Assembly: GCF_016741935.1 (NCBI RefSeq)
Contig: NZ_JAERRG010000011.1
Coordinates: 124,001 to 188,000 of the forward strand
DNA length: 64,000 bases
Source: Streptomyces endocoffeicus
GTDB lineage: Bacteria > Actinomycetota > Actinomycetes > Streptomycetales > Streptomycetaceae
Reading direction: 5' to 3'
How positions within the stretch are numbered: position 1 is the stretch's first letter; each line of letters opens with the position of its first letter. A program made the position numbers and the translations under genes. This document shows, one piece after another, positions 8,298 through 17,129 of the stretch. A model generated the notes under the pieces. It saw nothing but the letters and a program-made list of their open reading frames with translations. It had not been told where the DNA came from and searched no databases.

Positions 8298-9695
8298 TCA
8301 GGGGCGGAAATGGCGTTCCAGACCCTGCCATACGTCGTCATAGCGCCCCTGGAGATGGTCCGCCTCCAGCGCCTGCCGGGTGGCCGTGACCGGCCAGCGC
8401 GTCTCGAACATGAAGGCCAGCCCGTCGTCCAGCCTGTGCGGGGCCAGCTCGGCCGCGCTGGCCCGCTCGAAGGTCTCATGGTCCGGGCCGTGTGCGGACA
8501 TCATGTTGTGCAGCGAGCCACCGCCGGGTACGAAGCCCCCCGCGCCGCCGGTCTTCGCGTCGTACGCGCCCTCGATCAGCCCCATGTACTCGCTCATCAC
8601 ATTGCGGTGGAAGTACGGCGGCCGGAAGGTGTCCTCCCCGACCAGCCAGCGCGGGGCGAAGACCACGAAGTCCACGCCCGCGAGCCCGGGGGTGTCGGAG
8701 GGCGAGGTGAGCACCGTGAAGATGGACGGGTCCGGGTGGTCGTAGCTGATGGTGCCGAGCACATTGAAGCGGCGCAGGTCGTACACGTACGGCACATGGG
8801 TGCCGTGCCAGGCGACCACGTCCAGCGGCGAGTGGTCGTAGGTGGCGGCCCACAGATTGCCGCAGAACTTGTTGACCACCTCCACCGGGCGCTCCACGTC
8901 CTCGTACGCGGCGACCGGGGCGAGGAAGTCCCGGGGGTTCGCCAGCCCGTTGGCGCCGATCGGGCCGAGGTCGGGGAGGGTGAACGGGCGGCCGTAGTTC
9001 TCGCACACATAGCCGCGCACGGACGGCTCCAGCGGCTCCACCCGGAACCGCACCCCGCGCGGGATCAGCGCCACATGCCCCGGCTCGGCGCGCAGCAGGC
9101 CGAACTCGGTGTGCAGCAGCAGCCCGCCCCGCTCGGGGACGATCAGCAGCTCGCCGTCCGCGTCGCTGAACACCCGGTCGGCCATGGGCGCGTTGGCGGC
9201 GTAGAGGTGGATGGCCATGCCCGCGCGCTGGGTGGCGTCGCCGTTGCCGCCCAGCGTCCACAGCCCGGCGAGGAAGTCGGTGCCCTCCGGCGGCTCCGGA
9301 AGCGGGTCCCAGCGCAGCCGGTTGGGGTCGGGCGCGGCCTCGGTGAAGGGCGCCCCGCGCAGCGCGCCGCCCGCGACGCGGGTGAACGGCGGATGCGCGG
9401 CGGAGGGCCGGATGCGGTACAGCCAGGAGCGCCGGTTGGTGGCGCGCGGCTCGGTGAAGGCGCTGCCGCTCAGCTGCTCCGCGTAGAGCCCGAGCGGGGC
9501 GCGCTGGGGGGAGTTGCGGCCGATGGGCAGTGCGCCGGGCACGGCCTCGCTACTGTGCTCATTGCCGAAACCGGAGGCGTAGACCAGCTCTTCGGCCGTC
9601 TTGCGCGCCCGCTCGATCCCCTGCTCGTGTCCTCGCTGATCGCCATGCTGATCGCCATGCCGCTCGCTGTGCTGGATCCCCGTGCCGTCGCCCAT
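8298..9695 (-). CDS. hmgA: Homogentisate 1,2-dioxygenase
   Basis: A 465-residue Fe(II) dioxygenase that opens the ring of homogentisate to maleylacetoacetate in tyrosine and phenylalanine catabolism. The iron ligands seen in human HGD are present: His363 and Glu369 in YFHRNVMSEYMG and His402 in MSAHGPDHETF. The family N-terminal block SGFGNEHSSEAVPGALP starts at 41. The first 32 residues (His, Gly, Asp and Gln rich, HGDQHGDQRGHEQG) are an unusual extension. The ATG at 9695 is preceded by GGGAG-like bases, but a start nearer residue 30 cannot be excluded. The GntR gene follows. A 26-bp palindrome lies upstream, between this gene and a divergent TetR. Confidence 0.95.
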   Translation of the reverse strand: MGDGTGIQHSERHGDQHGDQRGHEQGIERARKTAEELVYASGFGNEHSSEAVPGALPIGRNSPQRAPLGLYAEQLSGSAFTEPRATNRRSWLYRIRPSAAHPPFTRVAGGALRGAPFTEAAPDPNRLRWDPLPEPPEGTDFLAGLWTLGGNGDATQRAGMAIHLYAANAPMADRVFSDADGELLIVPERGGLLLHTEFGLLRAEPGHVALIPRGVRFRVEPLEPSVRGYVCENYGRPFTLPDLGPIGANGLANPRDFLAPVAAYEDVERPVEVVNKFCGNLWAATYDHSPLDVVAWHGTHVPYVYDLRRFNVLGTISYDHPDPSIFTVLTSPSDTPGLAGVDFVVFAPRWLVGEDTFRPPYFHRNVMSEYMGLIEGAYDAKTGGAGGFVPGGGSLHNMMSAHGPDHETFERASAAELAPHRLDDGLAFMFETRWPVTATRQALEADHLQGRYDDVWQGLERHFRP

Positions 9696-9738
9696 CGCGC
9701 GCTCCCACCGCTCCGCCGCACACCACTAGTTTCCACTT

Positions 9739-9764
9739 GATTCCTATGTCAGACGATAGGAATC
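9739..9764. promoter_or_regulatory. Palindromic operator between hmgA and divergent tetR
   Basis: Perfect 9-bp arms GATTCCTAT (9739-9747) and ATAGGAATC (9756-9764) flank an 8-bp spacer containing GTCAGAC. It sits 44 bp from the hmgA start and 39 bp from the TetR start, a fitting place for either the GntR or the TetR protein to control both genes. Confidence 0.7.
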
Positions 9765-9802
9765 GAAACCCGGGCTCGTCAATGATCGGGCAGGATGGTG
9801 GC

Positions 9803-10471
9803 GTGCCCATACCGCCCCTCCGCCGCCATCCGGTCCAGCGCCGCAGCGCCGAGCGCCTCGGCCGGATCCTCGACGCGTGTGCCGAACTCCTCGACGAGAT
9901 CAGCTACGAAGAGCTGAGCACCCGGGCCGTCGCCGAGCGCGCCAACGTGCCCATCGGCTCGGTCTACCGCTTCTTCTCCAACAAGCGGGCGATGGCCGAG
10001 GCCCTGGCCCACCGCAATCTGGACGAGTACGCCGAGCGGATCACCCGGCGGCTGGCCGCCTCGGACGCGGCCTCCGGCTCCGGCTCCGCCTCCGGCTCCG
10101 GACCGGACGGGGGCGGGGGCGGCGGTTGGCGGGAGGCGATGGACGTCGTCGTGGACGAGTATCTGGCGATGAAACGCGGGGCGCCGGGCTTCGCGCTCAT
10201 CGAGTTCGGCCATCCGGTCCCGGCCACCGCGCCGCCCGAGCAGCCCAACCATCTGGTCGCCGACCGGCTGCGGACGCTGCTCGCCGACCGGCTCGGGACG
10301 GGCGGGGACGGGGCGACCGAGGAGCGGCTGCGGGTGGCCTTCCTGCTCGCGGTCGAGACGGCGGACGCGCTGCTGCGGCTGGCGTTCCGGGTGGACCCGG
10401 AGGGCGATCCGGCGATCGTGGCGGAGACGAAGGAGCTGCTGCGCGCCTATCTGGCCCGGGTCCTGGACTGA
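9803..10471 (+). CDS. TetR-family transcriptional regulator
   Basis: A 222-residue regulator with an N-terminal TetR helix-turn-helix (about 15-60: RILDACAELLDEISYEEL, then VPIGSVYRFFSNKRAMAEAL). The C-terminal ligand domain includes a Gly/Ser-rich insertion (about 95-115) and IEFGHPVPATAPPEQ. It is divergent from hmgA, and the palindrome at 9739-9764 lies in the shared upstream region. The GTG at 9803 is preferred (AGGA 7 nt upstream); an ATG at 9782 adds seven residues. A GC-rich stem-loop follows the stop. The ligand is unknown. Confidence 0.85.
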   Translation: MPIPPLRRHPVQRRSAERLGRILDACAELLDEISYEELSTRAVAERANVPIGSVYRFFSNKRAMAEALAHRNLDEYAERITRRLAASDAASGSGSASGSGPDGGGGGGWREAMDVVVDEYLAMKRGAPGFALIEFGHPVPATAPPEQPNHLVADRLRTLLADRLGTGGDGATEERLRVAFLLAVETADALLRLAFRVDPEGDPAIVAETKELLRAYLARVLD

Positions 10472-10480
10472 CTCACAAAC

Positions 10481-10498
10481 GCCCGGGTGTCCCCGGGC
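10481..10498 (+). terminator. GC-rich hairpin after tetR
   Basis: GCCCGGG (10481-10487), loop TGTC, then CCCGGGC (10492-10498), starting 10 bp after the TetR stop. There is no U-tract, as is usual in Streptomyces. Confidence 0.5.
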
Positions 10499-10775
10499 CC
10501 CCGGTTCCTCAGGGTCTCCCGGGCCCCCGGGTCTGCCGGTTGCCTGGGCCCGCTTGGCCCGCCGGACCCCCGGGTCTGCGAGTTCCCTGGGCCCGCCGGG
10601 CTCCCGGTCTGCCAAGTCTCCCGGCCCTTGGATCCCCCGGATTCTCCGGGTCTGCTGAGCCCGGATCCTCCCGGCCCCGGATTCTCCGGGTCCCCGGGTC
10701 CTTCGGGGCCCTGGGCCCTCGGGCCTGGGCCCCGAAGGTCCACCGGATCCACCGGGATCCCTCCCCGACATGCCT

Positions 10776-10788
10776 ACCAGTCGGTATG
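10776..10788. promoter_or_regulatory. ACCAGTCGGTATG operator-like 13-mer (copy 1)
   Basis: This 13-mer is identical to sequences at 26372-26384 (inverted) and 32025-32037. Outer ACC/GGT half-sites give partial dyad symmetry typical of TetR operators. It lies 54 bp upstream of the molybdopterin oxidoreductase start. Confidence 0.6.
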
Positions 10789-10842
10789 GTGAGCGGGTCC
10801 GGCGCGTCATCGCGGCCTCGCCGCCGTCCCTGGGAGAGACCG

Positions 10843-13071
10843 ATGAGCACTGCCCCGCGTATCTGCCCGCTCTGCGAGGCCACCTGCGGGCTGACCCTCA
10901 CCATCGACGAGGGGAGGGTGACCGGGGCGCGCGGCGATCGCGAGGATGTCTTCAGCCGCGGCTTCATCTGCCCCAAGGGCGCCGCGTTCGGGCAGCTCGA
11001 CGCCGACCCCGACCGGCTGCGGCGCCCCCTCGTCCGCCGCGCCGGGCAACTCGTGGAGACCGGCTGGGACGAGGCGTTCGCGGCCGTGGCGGAGGGGCTG
11101 GCCCCGCTGCTGCGCGAGCACGGCCCGCAGTCCGTGGGGGTCGTGCTCGGCAACCCCAATGTGCACACCGTGGCCGGCGGGCTCTATCCGCCGCTGCTGC
11201 TCGGCGCGCTGCGCACCCGTAACGTCTTCAGCGCCAGCACCCTCGACCAGATGCCCAAGCACGTCTCCAGCGGACTGCTGTACGGGGACGCCAACGCGCT
11301 TCCGGTGCCCGACCTGGACCGTACGGACCATCTGCTGATGCTCGGCGCCAACCCGCTGGACTCCAACGGCAGTCTGTGCACCGCCCCCGACTTCCCCGGG
11401 CGGCTGCGGGCGCTGCGGCGGCGCGGCGGGCGGCTGGTGGTGATCGACCCCCGGCGCACCCGTACGGCCGCGCTGGCCGACCACCATGTGGCGATCCGGC
11501 CCGGCACCGACGCCCTGCTGCTCTTCGCCATGGTGCAGGTGCTGTTCGCCGAGGACCTGGTGGCGCCCGGCCCGCTCGCGGAGCACGTCAGCGGGGTGGC
11601 GGAGGTGCGGCGGCTGGCCGCGGACTTCCCGCCGGAGGCGGTGGCCGAGGCGTGCGATGTGCCCGCCGAGGAGATCCGCACCCTCGCCCGCGAGCTGGCC
11701 GCCGCGTCCCAGGGCGTGGTGTACGGGCGGGTGGGCTCCACCACCGTCGAGTTCGGCACCCTCACCAGCTGGCTGGTCGATGTGGTCAACGTGCTCATCG
11801 GGCAGCTGGACCGGCCCGGCGGCATGATGTTCCCGCTCGCCGCGACCGGCCGCCGGGAGCGCCCGGCGCGGCCCGGGAAGGGATTCGCGCTCGGCCGCTG
11901 GCACAGCCGGGTCAGCGGATACCCCGAGGCCAAGGGCGAACTGCCCACCGTCGCGCTCGCCGAGGAGATCGAGACCCCGGGCGAGGGGCGGATACGGGCG
12001 GTGCTGGCGCTCGCGGCCAACCCCGTGCTCTCCGCGCCGGACGGCGACCGCCTGGACCGGGCGCTGGCCGGGCTCGACTTCATGGTCAGCGTCGATCCGT
12101 ACCTCAACGAGACCTCGCGCCACGCCCATGTGGTGCTGCCCCCGCCGCCGCCCAGCCGCAGCCCCCACTTCGACTACGCCTTCAACAGCCTGGCCGTGCG
12201 CAACCAGGTCCGCTACACCCGCCCCGCCATCCCCCTGGAGGCGGACCGGCTGAGCGAGAGCGCCATCCTGGCGCGGCTGGTGCTGTGCGTGAGCGGGAAC
12301 GGCGGCGCCGACCCGGAGGCGGTGGACGCGATGGCGATCCAGGGGACCCTCGGCAAGGAGGTCGCCGACCCGCACTCCCCGGTGCACGGACGCGAGCCCG
12401 GCGAGCTGGCCGCGCTGCTGACCGGGGTGGACGGCCCCGAGCGCCGGCTGGACATGATGCTGCGACTGGGCCCGTACGGCGACGGCTTCGGCGCCGACCC
12501 CGACGGGCTGAGCCTGGAGAAGCTGCTCGCCCATCCGCACGGTATCGACCTGGGGCCGCTGCGGCCGCGCGTTCCCGGGCTGCTGAAGACCCGCAGCGGC
12601 ACGGTGGAGCTGTGCCCGGAGCCGCTGGCCGCCGATGTGGACCGGCTGCGCCGGTCGCTGGCCGACCGGCCCTCGGGGCTGCTGCTGGTCGGCCGCCGCC
12701 ATCTGCGCTCCAACAACAGCTGGATGCACAACGTCCCGGCCCTGATGGGCGGCAGCAACCGCTGCACGCTCCAGGTGCACCCCGAGGACGCCACCCGGCT
12801 GGGCCTGGCGGACGGCGGTCTGGCCCGGGTCAAGGGCGAGGGCGGGGAGCTGGAGGTGCCGGTCGAGGTGACGGACGCGGTACGGGCCGGAGTGGTGAGC
12901 CTGCCGCACGGCTGGGGCCATGCCCGGCCCGGCGTCCGGCTGTCCGTGGCCGGGGCCCGGCCCGGGGTCAATGTCAACCAGCTCTTCGACGGCTCACGGC
13001 TGGATCCGCTCTCGGGGACGGCGGTGCTCAATGGCCACCCGGTGCGCGTATCACCCTCGCTACGGCACTGA
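10843..13071 (+). CDS. Molybdopterin oxidoreductase (formate dehydrogenase/nitrate reductase-like)
   Basis: A 742-residue protein of the DMSO-reductase superfamily. The N-terminal [4Fe-4S] motif is complete (Cys8, Cys11, Cys15, Cys43: ICPLCEATCG then FICPKGAAFG). The central bis-MGD region includes LGANPLDSNGSL and VVIDPRRTRTAALADHH. The C-terminal molydop_binding domain includes LLLVGRRHLRSNNSWMHN and GVNVNQLFDG. There is no Tat signal, so it is cytoplasmic. Where formate dehydrogenases carry Cys or Sec as molybdenum ligand, I see FSASTLDQMPKHVS with no Cys, so the ligand and substrate are uncertain. It has no electron-transfer partner subunit. An ACCAGTCGGTATG site lies upstream, suggesting control with the acyl-CoA genes at 26-32 kb. 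Confidence 0.85.
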   Translation: MSTAPRICPLCEATCGLTLTIDEGRVTGARGDREDVFSRGFICPKGAAFGQLDADPDRLRRPLVRRAGQLVETGWDEAFAAVAEGLAPLLREHGPQSVGVVLGNPNVHTVAGGLYPPLLLGALRTRNVFSASTLDQMPKHVSSGLLYGDANALPVPDLDRTDHLLMLGANPLDSNGSLCTAPDFPGRLRALRRRGGRLVVIDPRRTRTAALADHHVAIRPGTDALLLFAMVQVLFAEDLVAPGPLAEHVSGVAEVRRLAADFPPEAVAEACDVPAEEIRTLARELAAASQGVVYGRVGSTTVEFGTLTSWLVDVVNVLIGQLDRPGGMMFPLAATGRRERPARPGKGFALGRWHSRVSGYPEAKGELPTVALAEEIETPGEGRIRAVLALAANPVLSAPDGDRLDRALAGLDFMVSVDPYLNETSRHAHVVLPPPPPSRSPHFDYAFNSLAVRNQVRYTRPAIPLEADRLSESAILARLVLCVSGNGGADPEAVDAMAIQGTLGKEVADPHSPVHGREPGELAALLTGVDGPERRLDMMLRLGPYGDGFGADPDGLSLEKLLAHPHGIDLGPLRPRVPGLLKTRSGTVELCPEPLAADVDRLRRSLADRPSGLLLVGRRHLRSNNSWMHNVPALMGGSNRCTLQVHPEDATRLGLADGGLARVKGEGGELEVPVEVTDAVRAGVVSLPHGWGHARPGVRLSVAGARPGVNVNQLFDGSRLDPLSGTAVLNGHPVRVSPSLRH

Positions 13072-13108
13072 CCTGGGGTTTTGCGCTTATTGCTCACGCG
13101 TCAAGACC

Positions 13109-13138
13109 TTGTTAACGGAAAGTTGCGGCACCTAACGT
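13109..13138 (+). promoter_or_regulatory. Possible promoter of the citrate transporter gene
   Basis: TTGTTA (13109-13114), an 18-bp spacer and TAACGT (13133-13138) in the 121-bp gap before the transporter. The -35 match is moderate. Confidence 0.3.
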
Positions 13139-13192
13139 CGCCTCGACCGCCAAATCTGGGGGAGTTCAAAGGCGAACGTGAGGTAGCCAACT

Positions 13193-14674
13193 ATGCTGAC
13201 CATCCTCGGCTTCGTCATGATCGCGACATTCCTTGTCCTGATCATGATGAAGAAGATGTCCCCGATGGGCGCCCTGGTGCTCATCCCCGCGCTGTTCTGT
13301 GTGCTTGTCGGGAAGGGGGCGCACCTCGGGGACTACGTCCTCAAGGGCGTCGGCGATCTGGCACCCACGGCCGCCATGCTGATGTTCGCGATCATCTACT
13401 TCGGGGTGATGATCGACGTCGGCCTCTTCGACCCGATCGTCCGGCTCATCCTGCGGTTCTGCAAGGCGGACCCGATGCGGGTGGTGGTCGGCACCGCGAT
13501 CCTCGCGGCGATCGTCTCGCTCGACGGCGACGGCTCCACCACCTTCATGATCACCGTGTCGGCCATGGTGCCGCTCTACCGGCGGCTGAAGATGAGCCTG
13601 GTGGTGATGACCGGTGTCGCGGCCATGGCCAACGGCGTGATGAACACCCTGCCCTGGGGCGGCCCGACCGCCCGCGCCGCCACCGCGCTCAAGGTCGACG
13701 CCAGCGACATATTCGTGCCGATGATCCCGGCCCTCGCGGTCGGTCTGCTCTTCGTGATCGCCCTCTCCTACGGCCTCGGCCTGCGGGAGCGCAAGCGGCT
13801 CGGCGTGCTGACGCTGGACGAGGTCACCGCCGGCGACCCGGAGCAGGTGCTGGTCGGCGCGGGCTCCGGCGGCAAGGGGGCCAAGGGCCGTAAGGGCGTC
13901 AAGGCCGCGCTGACCGGCGGCGGCGCGGGCTCCGGCACCGACGCGGAGGCCCAGTCCCCGAACGGCTCCGGCTCCTCGAGCGGCTCCGGCTCCTCGGATT
14001 CCTCCTCCCACGAGGGTGAGGACGCCGACGAGTTCAAGGGGCTCGACCCCCACCGCGCCACCCTGCGCCCCAAGCTCTACTGGTTCAACGCGGCCCTGAC
14101 CGTCGCCCTGCTCGCCCTGATGGTGACCGAGACCATGCCGATCCCGGTCCTCTTCCTGCTCGCCGCCGCCGTCGCGCTCACCGTCAACTTCCCGAACATG
14201 AACGACCAGAAGGCGCGGGTGGCCGCGCACGCCGAGAACGTCGTCAACGTCTCCGGCATGGTCTTCGCCGCGGCCGTCTTCACCGGCGTCCTCACCGGCA
14301 CCGGCATGGTCGAGCACATGGCCCGCTGGCTGGTCGACGGCGTCCCCGAGGGCATGGGCCCGCACATGGCCATCGTCACCGGTGTGCTGTCCCTCCCGCT
14401 CACCTACTTCATGTCCAACGACGGCTTCTACTTCGGCATCGTGCCGATCCTCGCCGAGGCCGGGGCCGCCCACGGGGTGTCCGCACTGGAGATCGCCCGC
14501 GCCTCGCTCGTCGGACAGGCCCTGCACATGTCGAGCCCGCTGGTCCCCGCCGTCTACGTGCTCGTCGGGATGGCGAAGGTCGAATTCGGCGACCACACCC
14601 GGTTCACCGTGAAATGGGCGGCGCTCACCTCCCTGGTGGTGCTCGCCGCGGGTCTCGCCTTCGGCATCATCTGA
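13193..14674 (+). CDS. CitMHS-family citrate (Mg2+-citrate/H+) symporter
   Basis: A 493-residue integral membrane protein with about 11-12 hydrophobic helices. It begins MLTILGFVMIATFLVLIMM and contains the CitMHS blocks SLDGDGSTTFMITVSAM (about 106-122) and MNTLPWGGPTARAATAL, and near the end SNDGFYFGIVPIL and MSSPLVPAVYVLVG. These proteins import citrate complexed with Mg2+ or Ca2+ using the proton gradient. A hydrophilic Gly/Ser/Asp-rich loop (about 215-290) between the two halves is longer than I would expect. It is followed after 3 bp by an MFS permease gene, forming a two-gene unit. An upstream GTGAGG serves as ribosome-binding site. Confidence 0.9.
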   Translation: MLTILGFVMIATFLVLIMMKKMSPMGALVLIPALFCVLVGKGAHLGDYVLKGVGDLAPTAAMLMFAIIYFGVMIDVGLFDPIVRLILRFCKADPMRVVVGTAILAAIVSLDGDGSTTFMITVSAMVPLYRRLKMSLVVMTGVAAMANGVMNTLPWGGPTARAATALKVDASDIFVPMIPALAVGLLFVIALSYGLGLRERKRLGVLTLDEVTAGDPEQVLVGAGSGGKGAKGRKGVKAALTGGGAGSGTDAEAQSPNGSGSSSGSGSSDSSSHEGEDADEFKGLDPHRATLRPKLYWFNAALTVALLALMVTETMPIPVLFLLAAAVALTVNFPNMNDQKARVAAHAENVVNVSGMVFAAAVFTGVLTGTGMVEHMARWLVDGVPEGMGPHMAIVTGVLSLPLTYFMSNDGFYFGIVPILAEAGAAHGVSALEIARASLVGQALHMSSPLVPAVYVLVGMAKVEFGDHTRFTVKWAALTSLVVLAAGLAFGII

Positions 14675-14677
14675 CCC

Positions 14678-15988
14678 GTGAAGATAACGAAGCCCGGTAG
14701 GGGCTGGCTGCTGCGCCTGGTCATCGCCTTCTCGTTCACCCAGGGGGCGGTGAGCATGGCGCGGCCGGCCGTCTCCTACCGGGCGCTCGCGCTCGGGGCC
14801 GACGCCCGTGCCATCGGCGTGATCGCCGGTATCTACGCCCTGCTGCCGCTGTTCGCCGCCGTACCCCTCGGACGGCGCACCGACCACGGGCGGTGCGCCC
14901 CGCTGCTGCCCATCGGGGTCGCCCTCATCGCCACCGGCTGTGCGTTCAGCGGCACGGCCGGATCGCTGCCCGCGATGGCCGCGTGGAGCGGGGTGATGGG
15001 CCTCGGCCATCTGTCGTTCGTCATCGGCGCCCAGTCCATCGTGGCCCGCCAGAGCGCGCCCGAGGACCAGGACCGCAACTTCGGCCACTTCACCATCGGC
15101 GCCTCGCTCGGCCAGCTCATCGGGCCCGTCGCGGCCGGTCTGGTGGTCTCCGAACACGACGGGGCGATGGGCCGCACCAGCGCCGCCGCGCTGTTCGTCT
15201 CCGCCGCCCTCGCGGCCTTCTCCGTCACCTCGCTGTGGCGCATCGAGCGCCGCCCCGGCGGAACGGCGGCCGGGCGTGCCGAGGAGGCCCCGGCCCGCAA
15301 GGTCTCCGTACGGTCCATCCTGACCACCCGCGGGGTCGCCTCCGGCATGTTCATCAGCCTCGCGGTGCTCTCCGCCACCGACATCCTCACCGCCTATCTG
15401 CCGGTCGTCGGCGAACAGCGCGGCATCTCGCCCGCGGTCGTCGGGGTGCTGCTCAGCCTGCGCGCCGCCGCCACCGTGGCCTGCCGGCTCGCCATGACCC
15501 CGATGATCCGGTTGATGGGCCGCACCGTGCTGATGGCCGTCAGCTGTCTGGGCGCCGCGCTGCTGTGCGCGGGCATCGCCCTGCCGGTGCCCGCCTGGGC
15601 GCTCGGAGTGCTGCTGGCCGGGCTCGGCTTCTGCCTCGGCGTCGGCCAGCCGCTGTCCATGACGACCGTCGTCCAGGCGGCCCCCGAGGGGGCGCGCAGC
15701 ACGGCCCTCGCGCTGCGGCTCACCGGCAACCGGCTCGGCCAGGTGGCCGCGCCCGCCTCCGCCGGTGTGCTCGCGGGGCTCGCGGGCACCGCCGCCCCCT
15801 TCGTCATGCTGGGCGGACTGCTCCTGATCTCGGCGGCGATAGCCGTCCGGCCGCTGCGTGGTCGCCCGGCGGAGGATCCTGCCGGGGATCCCGCCGCGGA
15901 TCCCGCCGGGGACCGGCCGGTGCCGCAGAAGCGGCGTACGGAGGAGTCGTCCTCGGCCTCGCGGGGCACGGGACGGCCACCCCGGTGA
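14678..15988 (+). CDS. MFS transporter
   Basis: A 436-residue major facilitator permease with about 12 helices. The first half carries the MFS A-type motif near GRRTDHGRCAPLL (about 66-78). The second half includes DILTAYLPVVGEQRGISPAVVGVLLSLRAA and a repeat of the fold. The C-terminal tail is hydrophilic with DPAGDPAADPAGD repeats. The GTG start at 14678 lies 3 bp after the stop of the citrate transporter, so translation is probably coupled. The substrate cannot be inferred; an exporter role is usual for this group. Confidence 0.8.
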   Translation: MKITKPGRGWLLRLVIAFSFTQGAVSMARPAVSYRALALGADARAIGVIAGIYALLPLFAAVPLGRRTDHGRCAPLLPIGVALIATGCAFSGTAGSLPAMAAWSGVMGLGHLSFVIGAQSIVARQSAPEDQDRNFGHFTIGASLGQLIGPVAAGLVVSEHDGAMGRTSAAALFVSAALAAFSVTSLWRIERRPGGTAAGRAEEAPARKVSVRSILTTRGVASGMFISLAVLSATDILTAYLPVVGEQRGISPAVVGVLLSLRAAATVACRLAMTPMIRLMGRTVLMAVSCLGAALLCAGIALPVPAWALGVLLAGLGFCLGVGQPLSMTTVVQAAPEGARSTALALRLTGNRLGQVAAPASAGVLAGLAGTAAPFVMLGGLLLISAAIAVRPLRGRPAEDPAGDPAADPAGDRPVPQKRRTEESSSASRGTGRPPR

Positions 15989-16012
15989 GCCGGCAGTGAG
16001 AGTGAGATGGCC

Positions 16013-16531
16013 TCAGGGCCGCTCGCCGTCGACCATGTCCAGCCACGCCTTGGAGGCGTCCCCGAACGGCTCGGCGCGCCCCTCGACCGCCTCCATCAGC
16101 CACCGCCCCGCCGCCTCGGCCTCCGCTACGACGTCCGCCGGATAGCCGTACCGCACCTGGTGCTCGGCGAACTCGTCCTCGTCGTCCAACAGGGTCCTGC
16201 CGTCCGCCCGCTTGCGGATCACATCGAGGTCCAGGTCCACCATCGTGACCTCGTGGGAGGAGACCCACCGCGCAGGTGTGGCGATGTCGCAGTAGATCTC
16301 GGTCTCCCGGGGCGGGGCGTTGAACGCCGCGGTCCACCACGCGTCGCGCGGGAGGAGGACCACATGCGCGCAGGCGATCGGCACCATCGGGCCGTATCCC
16401 TTGCGCATGACGCCACCGCCGGGCAGCCCCAGCCAGACCCCATGGTCGTCCTCGCCCAGCCTGCGCATCCGCAGATTCCAGTGCAGAGAGCCGTCGTACT
16501 TGCGGTAGTTGACGGATACGAGATCTGGCAT
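16013..16531 (-). CDS. DUF402 family protein
   Basis: A 172-residue soluble protein of the DUF402 (FomD/YgaC-like) fold. Characteristic pieces are KYDGSLHWNLRMRRLGED, a central TEIYCDIATPARW and the acidic strand MVDLDLDVIRKRADGRTLLDDEDEFAEH. Characterised relatives are metal-dependent nucleotide phosphohydrolases; the Asp cluster here (DLDLDV, DDEDEF) fits metal binding. It is convergent with the MFS gene and its start at 16531 overlaps the frame carrying the ECF41 remnant on the other strand. The true substrate is unknown. Confidence 0.8.
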   Translation of the reverse strand: MPDLVSVNYRKYDGSLHWNLRMRRLGEDDHGVWLGLPGGGVMRKGYGPMVPIACAHVVLLPRDAWWTAAFNAPPRETEIYCDIATPARWVSSHEVTMVDLDLDVIRKRADGRTLLDDEDEFAEHQVRYGYPADVVAEAEAAGRWLMEAVEGRAEPFGDASKAWLDMVDGERP

Positions 16532-16586
16532 GAGCCGATCCTATGCGGTGGCCGGAGCGGCATGCCGCCTCATATCGGTGCGAGCT

Positions 16587-17129
16587 ATCGGCCCCTGGCT
16601 GCCCGAGCCCGTGCTGACCGGACCGGACACCCCCGACACCGCGATCCGCACCGAATCGGTGTCCCTGGCGATGCTGGTGGTCCTGGAGACCCTGACCCCC
16701 TTGCAGCGCGCGGTGTTCGTGCTGCGCGAGGCGTTCGCCTACGACCACGCGGAGATCGCCGCGATCCTGGGCCGCAGCCCGGCCGCCGTCGACGCCCTGA
16801 TGGACGTCCTGGCCCCCGAGGTGGTCATGTGGAGCGACGGCGGGGGCAAGCGCCGCGCCGCGCTCCGCGTGATCGAGGGCCGGGAGAAGGCGGCCCGCCT
16901 GGTGGCCGCCGTCAGCGGCCGGCTGCCCAGCTTCCACGCGCGCCCGGTACAGATCAACGGGGGCCCGGGGGTGGTCCTGTTCATCGGCGGAACGCTGTAC
17001 GCGGCCGCGGTGTTCGACCCCGCGCCGGACGGCGAGCGGGTGCGCGGCATCTATGGCCTGATCAACCCCGACAAGCTCGGGCGACTCGCCGAGTCCGTCC
17101 ACCCCTCGGCTGTAAGACTGGCCCCATGA
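16587..17129 (+). pseudogene. Deleted ECF41 (SigJ-like) sigma factor remnant
   Basis: The reading begins with IGPWLPEPVLTGPDTPDTAIRTE and runs through LETLTPLQRAVFVLREAFAYDHAEIAAILGRSPAAV, which are the linker and first part of region 4 of ECF41 sigma factors. At 16790/16791 it jumps directly to DALMDVLAPEVVMWSDGGGKRRAA, the SnoaL-like C-terminal extension. The recognition helix and linker (about 40 residues) are missing in frame, and the region 2 domain is absent upstream. The product could not act as a sigma factor. The frame is open from 16509 and its stop overlaps the aminotransferase start (ATGA at 17126-17129), so it may still serve for translational coupling or make a SnoaL-like fragment. 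Confidence 0.75.

Larger units (their letters stand above)
10472..10842. other. Intergenic GC-rich region, no gene
   Basis: This 371-bp stretch is filled with short CCCGGG, CCGGGTCTG and GGATCC-type repeats. It contains a terminator-like hairpin at 10481-10498 and a TetR-type operator at 10776-10788. A Gly/Pro-rich open frame on the minus strand is a by-product of the repeats. Confidence 0.7.

Noticed and set aside
7398..9740. Plus-strand frame of 780 codons
   Set aside because: Antisense of the GntR and hmgA genes, which have clear family motifs.
10447..10752. Collagen-like Gly/Pro-rich protein on the minus strand
   Set aside because: It arises from translating CCCGGG-type intergenic repeats; no start signal and no codon bias.
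10807..12921. Long minus-strand frame of 704 codons
   Set aside because: Mirror of the molybdopterin oxidoreductase; His/Gln/Arg-rich composition typical of antisense frames in high-G+C DNA.
13166..15157. Long minus-strand frame of 663 codons
   Set aside because: Antisense of the citrate and MFS transporter genes; composition dominated by His, Gly, Asp and Gln.
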